Positions 54,085 to 63,019 of a stretch of DNA of 64,000 nt are shown here, in pieces. The position numbers and the translations under genes were made by a program. The notes beneath the pieces were generated by a model. That model was given only the letters and a program-made list of their open reading frames with translations, was not told the origin of the DNA and did no database searches. How positions within the stretch are numbered: the stretch's first letter is position 1; each line of letters begins with the position of its first letter. The DNA is from Clostridia bacterium (GTDB lineage Bacteria; Bacillota; Clostridia; Lachnospirales; Cellulosilyticaceae). The DNA lies in assembly GCA_029239755.1 (NCBI GenBank), contig JARBUI010000004.1, forward strand, positions 62,001 to 126,000, in the 5' to 3' direction.

Positions 54085-55629
54085 TTAATTTTTCTGAATA
54101 GCATAAAGTTTATGATATTCAGAGGGTGTTTTACCAGTGTTTTTTTTAAAGGCTCTGTTAAAAGAGCGGTATTCCTCGTAACCTAATAAGTAAGAGAGAT
54201 TAGAAACTGTAATATCACTTTCTTGGAGGAGCTTCTTAGCATATTCTATTTTAGCATTTAGAAGATAGTTTCTAAAACTTTCACCTGTCTTAGTTTTAAA
54301 AAGAGAAGTAAAATAACTCTTGCTAAGATGAATATGGGAAGCTACATCTTCTAAAGTTAGTTTAGAAGTTATGTTTTGCTCGATATAATTTAAGGCTAAT
54401 TCGATAGCATCTTCTTGAGTAGTAGATTTAATGTGATGAATACAAGAAGAATAGTGTGTAAAGCTATAAATGAGCCAATTTTCAATGTCTTGTAACGTAG
54501 AACAACTCAATATAGCCTTATGAGGAATATCTTGAAGTATTTCTTCACGAATAGCATCGTATAAGGCGAGTTTCTTCTGGATATCAATCATGAGGTGAAT
54601 ACACATTCCTCTGACAAAATTAGGCGGTGGCATTGGAATATATAAAAGCCACTCAAAAAAAGATCGTGTTATTTCAGTGATAGCCATAGGGTCATGAATA
54701 AGAATAGCCTCTATAAGAGATTCGCTGTATTTACTACTAAGTGTAAGTGGACAATTAACCTCTGTGCTGACTATCGCTTGATCAAAAATAAATTGACTGG
54801 TTTTATACATCTTATAAGCTAGGTAATCTAGGGCTGTACGATAAGACTGCCAAATAAAAGTTAACTCTGACACGCTATCCCCTATACCACAGTAAATGCC
54901 CGCGTTACTAGAGGCAGAGATAGCTTGTATCATATGAGTACATAAGGCCCAGATGCTTTGATACTTGGAGTTTATAATGTTATTAACTGAAACGATAGCC
55001 GCAAGTTTCTGCGTGTCATATTCAAAAACAAATCCTATAGGAGGCGTAATAAATTGAGACAGAGCAGTCTTTAAAAGATGAAAATCTGCGGGGCTATCAA
55101 ATATAATGATACTTATAGGTGATGTAAGTTTAAGGTTAGAACTTAATAGAGAGATATTTTGCTTAGGGTTGTGTTTGTTATGAATAAGTTCTTGAAGCTG
55201 CTTTTCTACCGAATATTCTATATAATTTGAAGAGGCTAATCCATATAATTTGTTTTTTATATTTTGGAATGTTTCAATGAGTTCATCCTTCTTTATAGGT
55301 TTAAGGAGATAGTTTTCAACACCATACCGAATGGCTTTCTTAGCAAAACTGAAATCGCTATAACCACTCATGATAATAAACTTACAAGCAATTTGTTGTT
55401 CTTTAGCCTTTTTTATAAGGGTCAATCCATCACATTTGGGCATTTTGATGTCTGTAAGTACAATATCCGGCTGATGTATTAGAATCATATCTAAAGCTTC
55501 AAAACCATTTTCACAAGTCCCTATTAAATGAATACCTAAATCTTCCCAGGGCATAGCTTTAGAAACCCCATCTCTAATGGCTAATTCATCATCTACAATC
55601 AATAAGGTTAAGTAGTTTGAAGTTGACAT
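54085..55629 (-). CDS. YesN-like response regulator with AraC DNA-binding domain
   Basis: A regulator of about 514 residues. The receiver domain has 'LIVDDELAIRDGVSKA', phosphorylated Asp in 'DIVLTDIKMPKCDG' and Lys in 'NYLLKPIKKDE'. A long middle region (about 140-400) of the YesN-type linker follows. The C-terminal AraC domain has 'LTLEDVASHIHLSKSYFTSLFKTKTGESF' and 'ITVSNLSYLLGYEEYRSFNRAFKKNTGKTPSEYHK'. AAAGGAA supports ATG 55629 (MSTSNY) rather than the upstream ATG at 55674. It is divergent from the CUT1 operon at 55887, its likely target. Confidence 0.92.
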   Translation of the reverse strand: MSTSNYLTLLIVDDELAIRDGVSKAMPWEDLGIHLIGTCENGFEALDMILIHQPDIVLTDIKMPKCDGLTLIKKAKEQQIACKFIIMSGYSDFSFAKKAIRYGVENYLLKPIKKDELIETFQNIKNKLYGLASSNYIEYSVEKQLQELIHNKHNPKQNISLLSSNLKLTSPISIIIFDSPADFHLLKTALSQFITPPIGFVFEYDTQKLAAIVSVNNIINSKYQSIWALCTHMIQAISASSNAGIYCGIGDSVSELTFIWQSYRTALDYLAYKMYKTSQFIFDQAIVSTEVNCPLTLSSKYSESLIEAILIHDPMAITEITRSFFEWLLYIPMPPPNFVRGMCIHLMIDIQKKLALYDAIREEILQDIPHKAILSCSTLQDIENWLIYSFTHYSSCIHHIKSTTQEDAIELALNYIEQNITSKLTLEDVASHIHLSKSYFTSLFKTKTGESFRNYLLNAKIEYAKKLLQESDITVSNLSYLLGYEEYRSFNRAFKKNTGKTPSEYHKLYAIQKN

Positions 55630-55696
55630 ATATAGTTCCTTTCTATAACTAAGGTGTTGAATGATGTAAGGCAAAAGATTAGATTTAAGCGTACTG

Positions 55697-55726
55697 TTGT
55701 AAGTTACAATAATTATTAATTATAAT
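55697..55726. promoter_or_regulatory. Palindrome and -10 element in the YesN/CUT1 divergent gap
   Basis: TTGTAAGTTACAA (55697-55709) is a perfect odd palindrome, and TATAAT at 55721-55726 is a candidate -10 toward the CUT1 operon. The palindrome is a candidate site for the adjacent response regulator, although AraC-type factors more often use direct repeats. Confidence 0.35.
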
Positions 55727-55886
55727 ACTATAATTTATCTAAAACAATAGGAAGCCCTAGGTGTAGTGGAAAATGATACACAATAATCACAAATGACATT
55801 TGGTGTTGCAGCTTTATTTTATACAATATAAATAAGTTAATACATCGTACATTAGCTAAATAAGTTAAGAAATGGGGAGGTAAATA

Positions 55887-57332
55887 ATGAAATTATTTAA
55901 GAAAAAATGGGTCACAGGTCTATTAACAGCTACATTATTAGGAACAACATTAGTAGGATGCAGCAGTCCAGCTAACTCAAGTAATGCACCAAAATCAGAG
56001 GAAGGAACTATAAAAAAGGAAGTTTCAAAAGAAGAGGGTGTAAAAGAGAAGGGAAAAGAGGAAAAAGTTCTTGTATGGACTAATAACAGACATGATGCAG
56101 AATATATGCAACAAGTTGTAGCAGATTTTAATAAAAAACATGAAGGTGAAATTAACATTGAATTTGTCATCAATACAGACAACTATATCAATTTAATTAC
56201 AATGGGGATTTCTTCTAATCAAGCCCCAGATATATTCTGTACAATGGCAAATCAGTTTGATTTAAAATCTTTTGCAGATTCTAATATTATTCAGCCGCTT
56301 AATCCTTATATAACAGAAGAGTTTAAACAAATTTATGATCTTAAAGCTTTAAGTTATGAAGCGATTAACACATTAGGAGAAGATATTTATTATGTTCCAA
56401 CAGCACAAAGAAGTGGGAATAGACTTATTTATAATAAAGAATTATTTCAAAAGGCAGGTATTGCGGCACCACCAAAAACTTTACCAGAACTTGTAGAAAT
56501 GGCTAAAAAGATAACAGAAGTAGGTGGAGGCGTTCAATACGGTGTGGGTATGCCGGGACAAAGCTTTGCATTTTCGCGTCTAATCGAACCATCAGCTCAA
56601 GTAAGTGGAGTAGGGCCTTATGATTATGTAAATGGCAAGTATGACTTTAGCGGTTATAAGCCATTTATAGAAGCAACTAGGCAGATGTTTACAGAAGGAA
56701 GCATGATTCCAGGTGCTGCAACTATGAAAGTTGATCCACTTAGAGTACAATTCTCAGAAGGAAATATTGGGATGTATTCAAATGCTTCTCAAGAAGTAGG
56801 CGTTTTAACAGATCAATTTCCAGCTAAAATGGAGTGGGGTGTAGCAGAAATTCCATCTTTAGATGGACAGATCAAAGGAGCTTTATCAGCATTGCCACAA
56901 GTTGGATGGGCGATGACAACTACAGTTAAAAATCCAGAAGCAGCATGGAAAGTTATCGAGTACCTTTCAAGTTTAGAAGTTATGGTGGGTTATGTAGAAA
57001 AAGGTTATTCACTACCCTCATCATCGGTTGTAATGGAAAAAGTAGACCAAAGTAAAATCAGTAAGCTTGCTGAGTTTGGGAAAAAGGACTACGAGTCAGT
57101 GTATCCACAATTTCCACAAGTTACACCACAAGGCAAAGGTTGGAAAGACGTACTGTGGGAAGCTTGTTTACCAACAGATATGGACATAGATAAAACGCTT
57201 GAAGAGCTAACTAAGTCTTATAATGAAGCATTAGATGCAGAAGTTAAAATGGGTAAAGTGAAGAGATTGATTATTAAAGACTATGACCCATTAAATTTTA
57301 GCAACAGCACGTATACTTATTTAAATGAATAA
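55887..57332 (+). CDS. CUT1 sugar ABC transporter substrate-binding lipoprotein
   Basis: A 481-residue extracellular solute-binding protein. The lipobox LVGC has its Cys at about residue 25, followed by a Ser/Asn/Lys/Glu linker. The domain shows 'KVLVWTNNRHDAEYMQQVVADFNKKHEGEINIEFV', 'RLIYNKELFQKAGIAAPPKTLPELVEMAKKI' and 'EGNIGMYSNASQEVGVL'. GGGGAGG precedes the ATG. It is the first gene of a six-gene operon with two permeases, an unrecognised large protein, a KdgF-like cupin and an epimerase, so it probably binds uronate-containing oligosaccharides. Confidence 0.9.
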   Translation: MKLFKKKWVTGLLTATLLGTTLVGCSSPANSSNAPKSEEGTIKKEVSKEEGVKEKGKEEKVLVWTNNRHDAEYMQQVVADFNKKHEGEINIEFVINTDNYINLITMGISSNQAPDIFCTMANQFDLKSFADSNIIQPLNPYITEEFKQIYDLKALSYEAINTLGEDIYYVPTAQRSGNRLIYNKELFQKAGIAAPPKTLPELVEMAKKITEVGGGVQYGVGMPGQSFAFSRLIEPSAQVSGVGPYDYVNGKYDFSGYKPFIEATRQMFTEGSMIPGAATMKVDPLRVQFSEGNIGMYSNASQEVGVLTDQFPAKMEWGVAEIPSLDGQIKGALSALPQVGWAMTTTVKNPEAAWKVIEYLSSLEVMVGYVEKGYSLPSSSVVMEKVDQSKISKLAEFGKKDYESVYPQFPQVTPQGKGWKDVLWEACLPTDMDIDKTLEELTKSYNEALDAEVKMGKVKRLIIKDYDPLNFSNSTYTYLNE

Positions 57333-57342
57333 TAATTAGCGG

Positions 57343-57384
57343 AAAAGGCTGTCTTCCAACCATGCGGGGGAAGCAGCCTTTTCT
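57343..57384 (+). terminator. Intra-operon terminator-like hairpin between binding protein and permease
   Basis: AAAAGGCTG and CTTCC (57343-57357) pair with GGAAGCAGCCTTTT (57369-57382) with a single bulge, followed by T and C. This is the strongest of the four hairpins found in this position in the window. Confidence 0.65.
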
Positions 57385-57401
57385 ATAATGGAGGATATGA
57401 T

Positions 57402-58358
57402 ATGAGTACTTTAACATCAGGTTTTAATAAATATAAAAGCAAGTTACAAAACAGTAAAGGTATAAAAGGGGGGTGGGATATACCTCTTATACTTATGATG
57501 CTCCCTACGATTGTTTTGTTAGCAGTAGTATCTATATATCCATTTATGTGGCTTCTTAAATATGTTTTTTACGATTACAATGGGTTTAAAACTTATTTTA
57601 TAGGACTTGATAACTTTAAGCGTGTCTTTACAAATGATCCTATTTACTGGAAGAGTGTTGTTCATACTTTTGAATATGCTTTCTTAAAGCTGCTTTTTAC
57701 AATGCCTATTTCACTGATGGTGGCAGTTGTTCTTAATCATCACTTAAAAGGGAAGAACCTATTTAGAATCATTTTTTTTATACCAACTGTAATAAGTGCG
57801 GCGGTATATAGTTTGATATTCTATTTTATTTACAGTCCTTATAACGGCATTCTTAATAATATGCTTATGGAGTGGGGGTGGATAACGGCACCTATTGATT
57901 GGCTAGGATCTTCCGCTATTGCTATGTCTTCAGTTGTTATTGTTGCTATATGGGGCGGGTTTGGCAATTATATGATTTTATTTCTAGCAGGACTTCAAAG
58001 TATTTCACAAGAGGTTTATGAAAGTGCAGATATTGATGGGGCAAGTAAAGTACAAAGCTTTTTTCAAATAACCATTCCGATGCTCGGGCCTATACTTAAA
58101 GTCGTTTTATTACTTGCTATTACAACAGCACTAAAAGATTATCAAAGTATTATGGTATTAACAGGCGGAGGACCACTAGATCGTACACAAGTTATGTTTC
58201 TTTATGTTTATCAATTAATGTTTGGTAATGAAAATTCAGCAGCAGGACAATTGCAAATAGGGTATGGCGCAACAGTTGGGTTAGTGTCATCAATTATCAT
58301 AGGGATAGCAACCGCTGTATTTTTAAAGTTAAGTAAGAAATTAGATAATATCTATTAA
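57402..58358 (+). CDS. CUT1 sugar ABC transporter permease (MalF/UgpA-like)
   Basis: A 318-residue six-helix permease with EAA loop 'VYESADIDGASKVQSFFQITIPMLGPIL' and 'IMVLTGGGPLDRTQVMFLYVY'. The first 25 residues form a basic cytoplasmic tail. GGAGG precedes the ATG. Confidence 0.92.
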   Translation: MSTLTSGFNKYKSKLQNSKGIKGGWDIPLILMMLPTIVLLAVVSIYPFMWLLKYVFYDYNGFKTYFIGLDNFKRVFTNDPIYWKSVVHTFEYAFLKLLFTMPISLMVAVVLNHHLKGKNLFRIIFFIPTVISAAVYSLIFYFIYSPYNGILNNMLMEWGWITAPIDWLGSSAIAMSSVVIVAIWGGFGNYMILFLAGLQSISQEVYESADIDGASKVQSFFQITIPMLGPILKVVLLLAITTALKDYQSIMVLTGGGPLDRTQVMFLYVYQLMFGNENSAAGQLQIGYGATVGLVSSIIIGIATAVFLKLSKKLDNIY

Positions 58359-58395
58359 AAAATAACTACTCAAATAGTAATAGGAGTGAATATAA

Positions 58396-59265
58396 ATGAT
58401 GATGGAAAAATTAAAAGAACGAAAAGCATCGAAACTTATAGGGTATGGAATAATATATACTTGTTTGATTATTCTTACGTTATTTACAATATATCCTATA
58501 CTTTATGTAGTATTTGGCTCCTTTAAAACAAATCAAGAACTTGTTCTAGGCGGATCTAATTTATTGCCAACACAATTTAATTTTTCAAACTATATAGAAG
58601 CCTGGAAGTTAGCCAACTTTGGCAGATATACTCTAAATAGTGTTTTTCTAAGTACAATGGTAATGCTGGGCATACTCATTGTTTCAAGTATGGCAGGATA
58701 TTGTATGGCTAGAAGGGATTTTTTTGGAAAAGAATTTTTGTACGGGTTACTTATAAGTTTTATGTTTATTAATATAGGAAGCGTATCGCTTAGACCGCTT
58801 TTTGAGTTAGCTGTAAAAATCAACTTACATAAGTCATTATGGGGAGTTATTTTAATTTGCATAGGGATGGGGCAAGCAACCAATATCTTTTTAGTAAGAG
58901 GCTATATGGCTTCTGTTCCTAAAGAACTGGACGAAGCAGCAGCTATAGATGGGTGTGGATTTTTCCAAACCTTTTATATCATTATCCTTCCAGTACTCAA
59001 GCCTATTTTAGCAACAGTGGCTTTGCTTTCTTTTAGAGGAGCATGGAATGAATATATTTTAGCACAAGTATTTACCATGTCTAATCCAGCGATGAGGCCG
59101 TTAACCGCAGGAGTTATTGCACTTAAGTCAACAGGGGATGGTGCAGCTGCCTGGAATATTATGTTTGCAGGATCAGCGATGTCTATTATTCCTATTCTAG
59201 TGATTTATCTTTTGGCAAGCAAATACTTTATGACTGGACTTACAGAAGGAGCCGTGAAAGGTTAA
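58396..59265 (+). CDS. CUT1 sugar ABC transporter permease (MalG/UgpE-like)
   Basis: A 289-residue six-helix permease with EAA loop 'LDEAAAIDGCGFFQTFYIIILPVLKPIL' and C-terminal 'KYFMTGLTEGAVKG'. Three Met codons lie near the start (58396, 58399, 58405); TAGGAG 11 bases upstream suits the first. The next gene starts 22 bases downstream. Confidence 0.92.
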   Translation: MMMEKLKERKASKLIGYGIIYTCLIILTLFTIYPILYVVFGSFKTNQELVLGGSNLLPTQFNFSNYIEAWKLANFGRYTLNSVFLSTMVMLGILIVSSMAGYCMARRDFFGKEFLYGLLISFMFINIGSVSLRPLFELAVKINLHKSLWGVILICIGMGQATNIFLVRGYMASVPKELDEAAAIDGCGFFQTFYIIILPVLKPILATVALLSFRGAWNEYILAQVFTMSNPAMRPLTAGVIALKSTGDGAAAWNIMFAGSAMSIIPILVIYLLASKYFMTGLTEGAVKG

Positions 59266-59287
59266 AGTAATCTAAGGAGCATAGAAA

Positions 59288-61699
59288 ATGATAAAACAAA
59301 CTATTAAACTTACACCTAATAAGCAAGGATTTATTACGAACTGGTTAATATCAGGATTAAAACAAAGCCCCTTTATTTGTGTGCAAGAAGAAAAGCACCA
59401 AATTAAGTATGAACAATATTTAAGAGAAGTAGGAATAGATGATACGCTTAAAACACCGCTATCGGATATCCATCTCGGGCAGATAGCATGTGGGGAGCAT
59501 CCTTGGCAGTATTACTATAGTAGAAACAACTGGTTTGTAGATATGAGTAATACATGTACAGTCCCGACTAAAATAGAAGCGTATGCAGTAACAGAGCTTA
59601 TAGTAGAAGAAGATTTAGTTATAAAAGCAGATGTATGGACCTATCCTGCTATTGATATATGGCTAGGAACAGAAAAAGTATGTAGTGTCAAAAAAGCAGT
59701 TTATAAACCTATGCAACGGATAAAAGTAGAGCTTTCTTTAAAAAAAGGAATAAATAGGTTATTTATACGTATTCAAAATGTAGGCGTTAGGGATACGAGA
59801 AATATTTTTGGAGTGCAGCTTAGAGGGCATATTCAAGATGTAGAAGTGTCTTTACCAGACAGAGAGAAACTAGAGCCTATTTTAGAAGCAGAAAGATGGT
59901 TAGAAACAGTAAAATATGAAGAAGGCAAAATTTTACTTAATCAACTGCCTAAGCAGGGCGTAATAAAGTGGGTAGAAAAGGGAATAAGTCAAACAGTAAG
60001 AGAAGAAGTATATGTTATAGATGACAACATTAAAGTGTTTACGATAAGAGTAGAAGTGATGGAGCAAATATTAGAAAGGAAGTTTGAAATAGCCGAGAAC
60101 TGGAAGCCTTCTTATATAAATGAACCTACTTTAGAACAAACACATCACAAGATTTATGAGATGTTAGGAAAGGTACCCTATCAAACAAGGGATTCGGCGT
60201 TAAACTTCAGTGTTTTTCATGTCTTAGCAAGGTATGCAGCAGGCAGTCAAACACCAAAAGACAAAGAGTACCTTTTGCAGGATCTTAAGTATATTGAAGA
60301 TAGAGTAGATTGTTCAGACTTTCTTGTAGTAGGTTTTCTAAGGCTTATGAAAAACTATGAATTAGAAGTAGATCTATTGGAGACAATTAAAAAAACATTG
60401 CTTAATTATAGATACTGGATGGATGAGGAAGGCTCAGATGGCATGTGCTTTTGGAGTGAGAATCATGCCCTAATGTTTAATGGTTCGCAGATGGTAGCAG
60501 GAAAAATTTATCCAGAAGAAATTTTCTTAAGAAGCGGCAGAACAGGAAAAGAGCAACAGGCCATAGGTGAAGAACGTTGCAGAGCGTGGCTTGCGGATAT
60601 AGAGGCAAATGGTTTTGAAGAGTTTATTAGTGCAACTTATACGGCGGTTACGGTAGTAGCGTTACTTAATATCATTGACTTTGGGCCAGAAGATATTGCG
60701 ACGCGTGCTGCAGCACTTATGGATAAAGCATTAGAATTACTCAGTATGCATATCTTTGATGGTGTTATTATAGGTCCGCAAGGCAGAGTGTATAGAGATG
60801 TTATCTACCCTTTTAAGCAGTCAGCGCAGGGGCTCGTTCACTTTATCAATAAAGAATTACCAACAGTTGTTTCTAAGGAAGGGGCAGGGTGTGTGTGGCT
60901 ATCTTGCTTTGCAACCAGTAAATATAAAGCACCAGCTCATCTTATAGAGTGTATGGAAAAAGATGCTGATTATAGCCATATTTCAGCTCACGCAGAAATC
61001 AATATTAAAAAAAATAAAGATTATATTTTAACTTCTGTAACTTCTCCTAGAGAAGAAGAGGCTATGATACAAGAGGAGACCCTTATACCTTTTACAACTC
61101 CTTGGGTTAAGGCTATGAATACACAATATCATGGAACAACAAAGTTTGCTCCAGGGATATACGGATACCAGCAACATATGTGGTATGCAGCTTTAGCTAG
61201 TGACTGCGCTGTCTTTGTTAATCACCCGGGAGGGACAACAGATGAGACACATATGAGACCCGGCTATTGGTATGGTAATGGGATCTTTCCAGCGGTTAAA
61301 CAAAAGGGCAATATACTAGGAGCTATTTACAACATTACAGAAGACTACCCTATTCACTTTACACATTTATACTGGCCAAGTCAGAGTTTTGATCGAATAG
61401 CACAAGAAGGTCATTGGCTTTTTGGTAAAAAAAATGAAGGATATGTAGGTATATGGAGCAGTGAGATAATGGTGCCCCATCAAGATGTTTTAATGGACAG
61501 AGAGTACAGAGTTTATAGCAGTCAGGCGGGGTATGTGTGTCGATGTTCTTCTAAAGGAGAATCGGGAAACTTTGAAGACTTTATAAAAGAATGTATTCAT
61601 ATGAATATTGTTTTTAATAAAGATAAATTAACTTTAGACATAAAAGATCACCTTAGTCTTGTATTTATACGAAGTTTTGATGATACCCAGAAGATTTAA
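59288..61699 (+). CDS. Large unrecognised protein, possible intracellular polysaccharide lyase or glycosidase
   Basis: An 803-residue protein without signal peptide or membrane segment; I do not recognise its family. Residues of about 1-190 look like beta-sandwich modules ('IKADVWTYPAIDIWLG', 'GINRLFIRIQNVGVRD'). Residues of about 285-560 are helix-rich, with aromatic and polar motifs typical of (alpha/alpha)-toroid enzymes, notably 'FWSENHALMFNGSQMVAG' near 388-405. Residues of about 600-800 return to beta structure with 'VNHPGGTTDETHMRPGYWYGNG' near 645. Toroid plus beta-sandwich is the layout of many polysaccharide lyases. The next gene is KdgF-like, which acts on unsaturated uronates, so a lyase for imported oligosaccharides is a reasonable hypothesis. 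Confidence 0.7.
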   Translation: MIKQTIKLTPNKQGFITNWLISGLKQSPFICVQEEKHQIKYEQYLREVGIDDTLKTPLSDIHLGQIACGEHPWQYYYSRNNWFVDMSNTCTVPTKIEAYAVTELIVEEDLVIKADVWTYPAIDIWLGTEKVCSVKKAVYKPMQRIKVELSLKKGINRLFIRIQNVGVRDTRNIFGVQLRGHIQDVEVSLPDREKLEPILEAERWLETVKYEEGKILLNQLPKQGVIKWVEKGISQTVREEVYVIDDNIKVFTIRVEVMEQILERKFEIAENWKPSYINEPTLEQTHHKIYEMLGKVPYQTRDSALNFSVFHVLARYAAGSQTPKDKEYLLQDLKYIEDRVDCSDFLVVGFLRLMKNYELEVDLLETIKKTLLNYRYWMDEEGSDGMCFWSENHALMFNGSQMVAGKIYPEEIFLRSGRTGKEQQAIGEERCRAWLADIEANGFEEFISATYTAVTVVALLNIIDFGPEDIATRAAALMDKALELLSMHIFDGVIIGPQGRVYRDVIYPFKQSAQGLVHFINKELPTVVSKEGAGCVWLSCFATSKYKAPAHLIECMEKDADYSHISAHAEINIKKNKDYILTSVTSPREEEAMIQEETLIPFTTPWVKAMNTQYHGTTKFAPGIYGYQQHMWYAALASDCAVFVNHPGGTTDETHMRPGYWYGNGIFPAVKQKGNILGAIYNITEDYPIHFTHLYWPSQSFDRIAQEGHWLFGKKNEGYVGIWSSEIMVPHQDVLMDREYRVYSSQAGYVCRCSSKGESGNFEDFIKECIHMNIVFNKDKLTLDIKDHLSLVFIRSFDDTQKI

Positions 61700-61716
61700 A
61701 AAGGAGGATTTATACT

Positions 61717-62040
61717 ATGTTTGGTTTTAACGAAAAAATAACACCCGAAGTTTGTGCAGAAGGGGTAACAAGAAAGATCCTTACTCATGATGAAAATCTC
61801 ATGATGGTTGAAGTATCTTTTGAAAAAGGTGCGGTAGGAGCCATTCACGCCCATATTCATGAACAAATATCTTATATTGCGAAAGGAAGTTTTGTTTTTG
61901 ACTTAAATGGAGATAAAAGAGTGGTTAAAGAAGGAGATAGTATTTATATTGCCTCCAATCTGCTGCATGGGGTAGAAGCTCTCGAAGAGTCTATTATTGT
62001 AGATGTCTTCACACCTAGGAGAGAGGATTTTTTAAAGTAA
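61717..62040 (+). CDS. kdgF: KdgF-like cupin (unsaturated uronate ring-opening)
   Basis: A 107-residue single-domain cupin. It resembles KdgF over its whole length: 'VTRKILTHDENLMMVEVSFEKGAVG', the metal-ligand set His44-x-His46-x3-Gln50 in 'AIHAHIHEQ', His84 in 'NLLHGVE', and the C-terminal 'DVFTPRREDFL'. KdgF converts 4,5-unsaturated uronates released by polysaccharide lyases into linear ketonised forms. AAAGGAGG precedes the ATG. Other small cupins share parts of this pattern, so the reaction is inferred. No kduI, kduD, kdgK or kdgA is present in the window. Confidence 0.78.
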   Translation: MFGFNEKITPEVCAEGVTRKILTHDENLMMVEVSFEKGAVGAIHAHIHEQISYIAKGSFVFDLNGDKRVVKEGDSIYIASNLLHGVEALEESIIVDVFTPRREDFLK

Positions 62041-62043
62041 AGT

Positions 62044-62991
62044 ATGTTTACAACAAAAAGAAAACGTCTGCGTGGTTTTGAAATTTGGCAAGTTCAAGGG
62101 AAAATGGATAATGGCAGAAGCATAGAAGTGTGGATTAATGCAAGTCATGGCATGAATATGTGTAAACTTGTTATAGATCACTATACCCTTATAGAATGGG
62201 ATGTAGGAAGATGCTTGAAGGGGCAAAGCTATGGTACACCCATTCTTTATCCTACCCCCAATAGGGTGAAAAACGACCAATTTACATTTAGAGATACTAT
62301 TTATAATATGAAGATGCATGGTATCATACGTTTTACACCGTGTAAAATCATAATAGATGAGGAAAATAATGATTGCGTCAGGTTGAAAGGTAGCTTTGAA
62401 TTTAGAGAAGGACGTGAGCTACATGCCCTTTTCCCTATAGAAAGCGAACTTTGTATTTTATTTACTATAACGCACAAGTCTATAGAAATAAGCTATGAGC
62501 TTACTAATCAAAGTGCTAAAGAATTGCCCTATGGCTTTGCACTGCATCCTTTTTTTCAAAAGATAGGAAGAACCTTAATTAAAGTGTGTGCCACTCAGGT
62601 AATGGGAATGAATGCAGAAAAATTGCCTACAGGAGAGGTACATGAAGTAAAAGGAACATCTTATGACCTCGCAGATTATCGATCGCTAGAGGGTCTGTAT
62701 TTTGATCATGTTTATACGGCTGTTAAGCGGAATCCATCAGCTAGTATATGGTATCAAGATATAAGTCTAAAAGTACATATGGAAGCATCTTCAGAATTTA
62801 GTCATATAGTTGTTTATTCACCCAAAGGACAAAACTTCTTCTGCATAGAAAATCAAAGCTGCTCGACTAACGCCCATAACCTCTATGCACAAGGATTTCA
62901 TGAGTTATCAGGCCTAGAAATAATAGCGCCCCACCATAAAGCACAAGGCCATATAAAATATACCTTTGAAAATGAGTCATGTTTAAAGTAG
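62044..62991 (+). CDS. Aldose 1-epimerase family protein
   Basis: A 315-residue beta-sandwich protein of the galactose mutarotase superfamily. 'ILYPTPNRVKNDQFTFRDTIYNM' is the family opening. The catalytic His is likely in 'PYGFALHPFF', and the late region contains 'VVYSPKGQNFFCIENQSCSTNAHN' with the candidate catalytic Glu. It interconverts sugar anomers; the exact sugar is unknown. It starts 4 bases after the cupin stop with only a weak ribosome binding site, so translational coupling is likely. No terminator follows directly; the next hairpin is at 63312. Confidence 0.8.
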   Translation: MFTTKRKRLRGFEIWQVQGKMDNGRSIEVWINASHGMNMCKLVIDHYTLIEWDVGRCLKGQSYGTPILYPTPNRVKNDQFTFRDTIYNMKMHGIIRFTPCKIIIDEENNDCVRLKGSFEFREGRELHALFPIESELCILFTITHKSIEISYELTNQSAKELPYGFALHPFFQKIGRTLIKVCATQVMGMNAEKLPTGEVHEVKGTSYDLADYRSLEGLYFDHVYTAVKRNPSASIWYQDISLKVHMEASSEFSHIVVYSPKGQNFFCIENQSCSTNAHNLYAQGFHELSGLEIIAPHHKAQGHIKYTFENESCLK

Positions 62992-63019
62992 GTATGTACG
63001 AAATAAGACAATATTTCTT

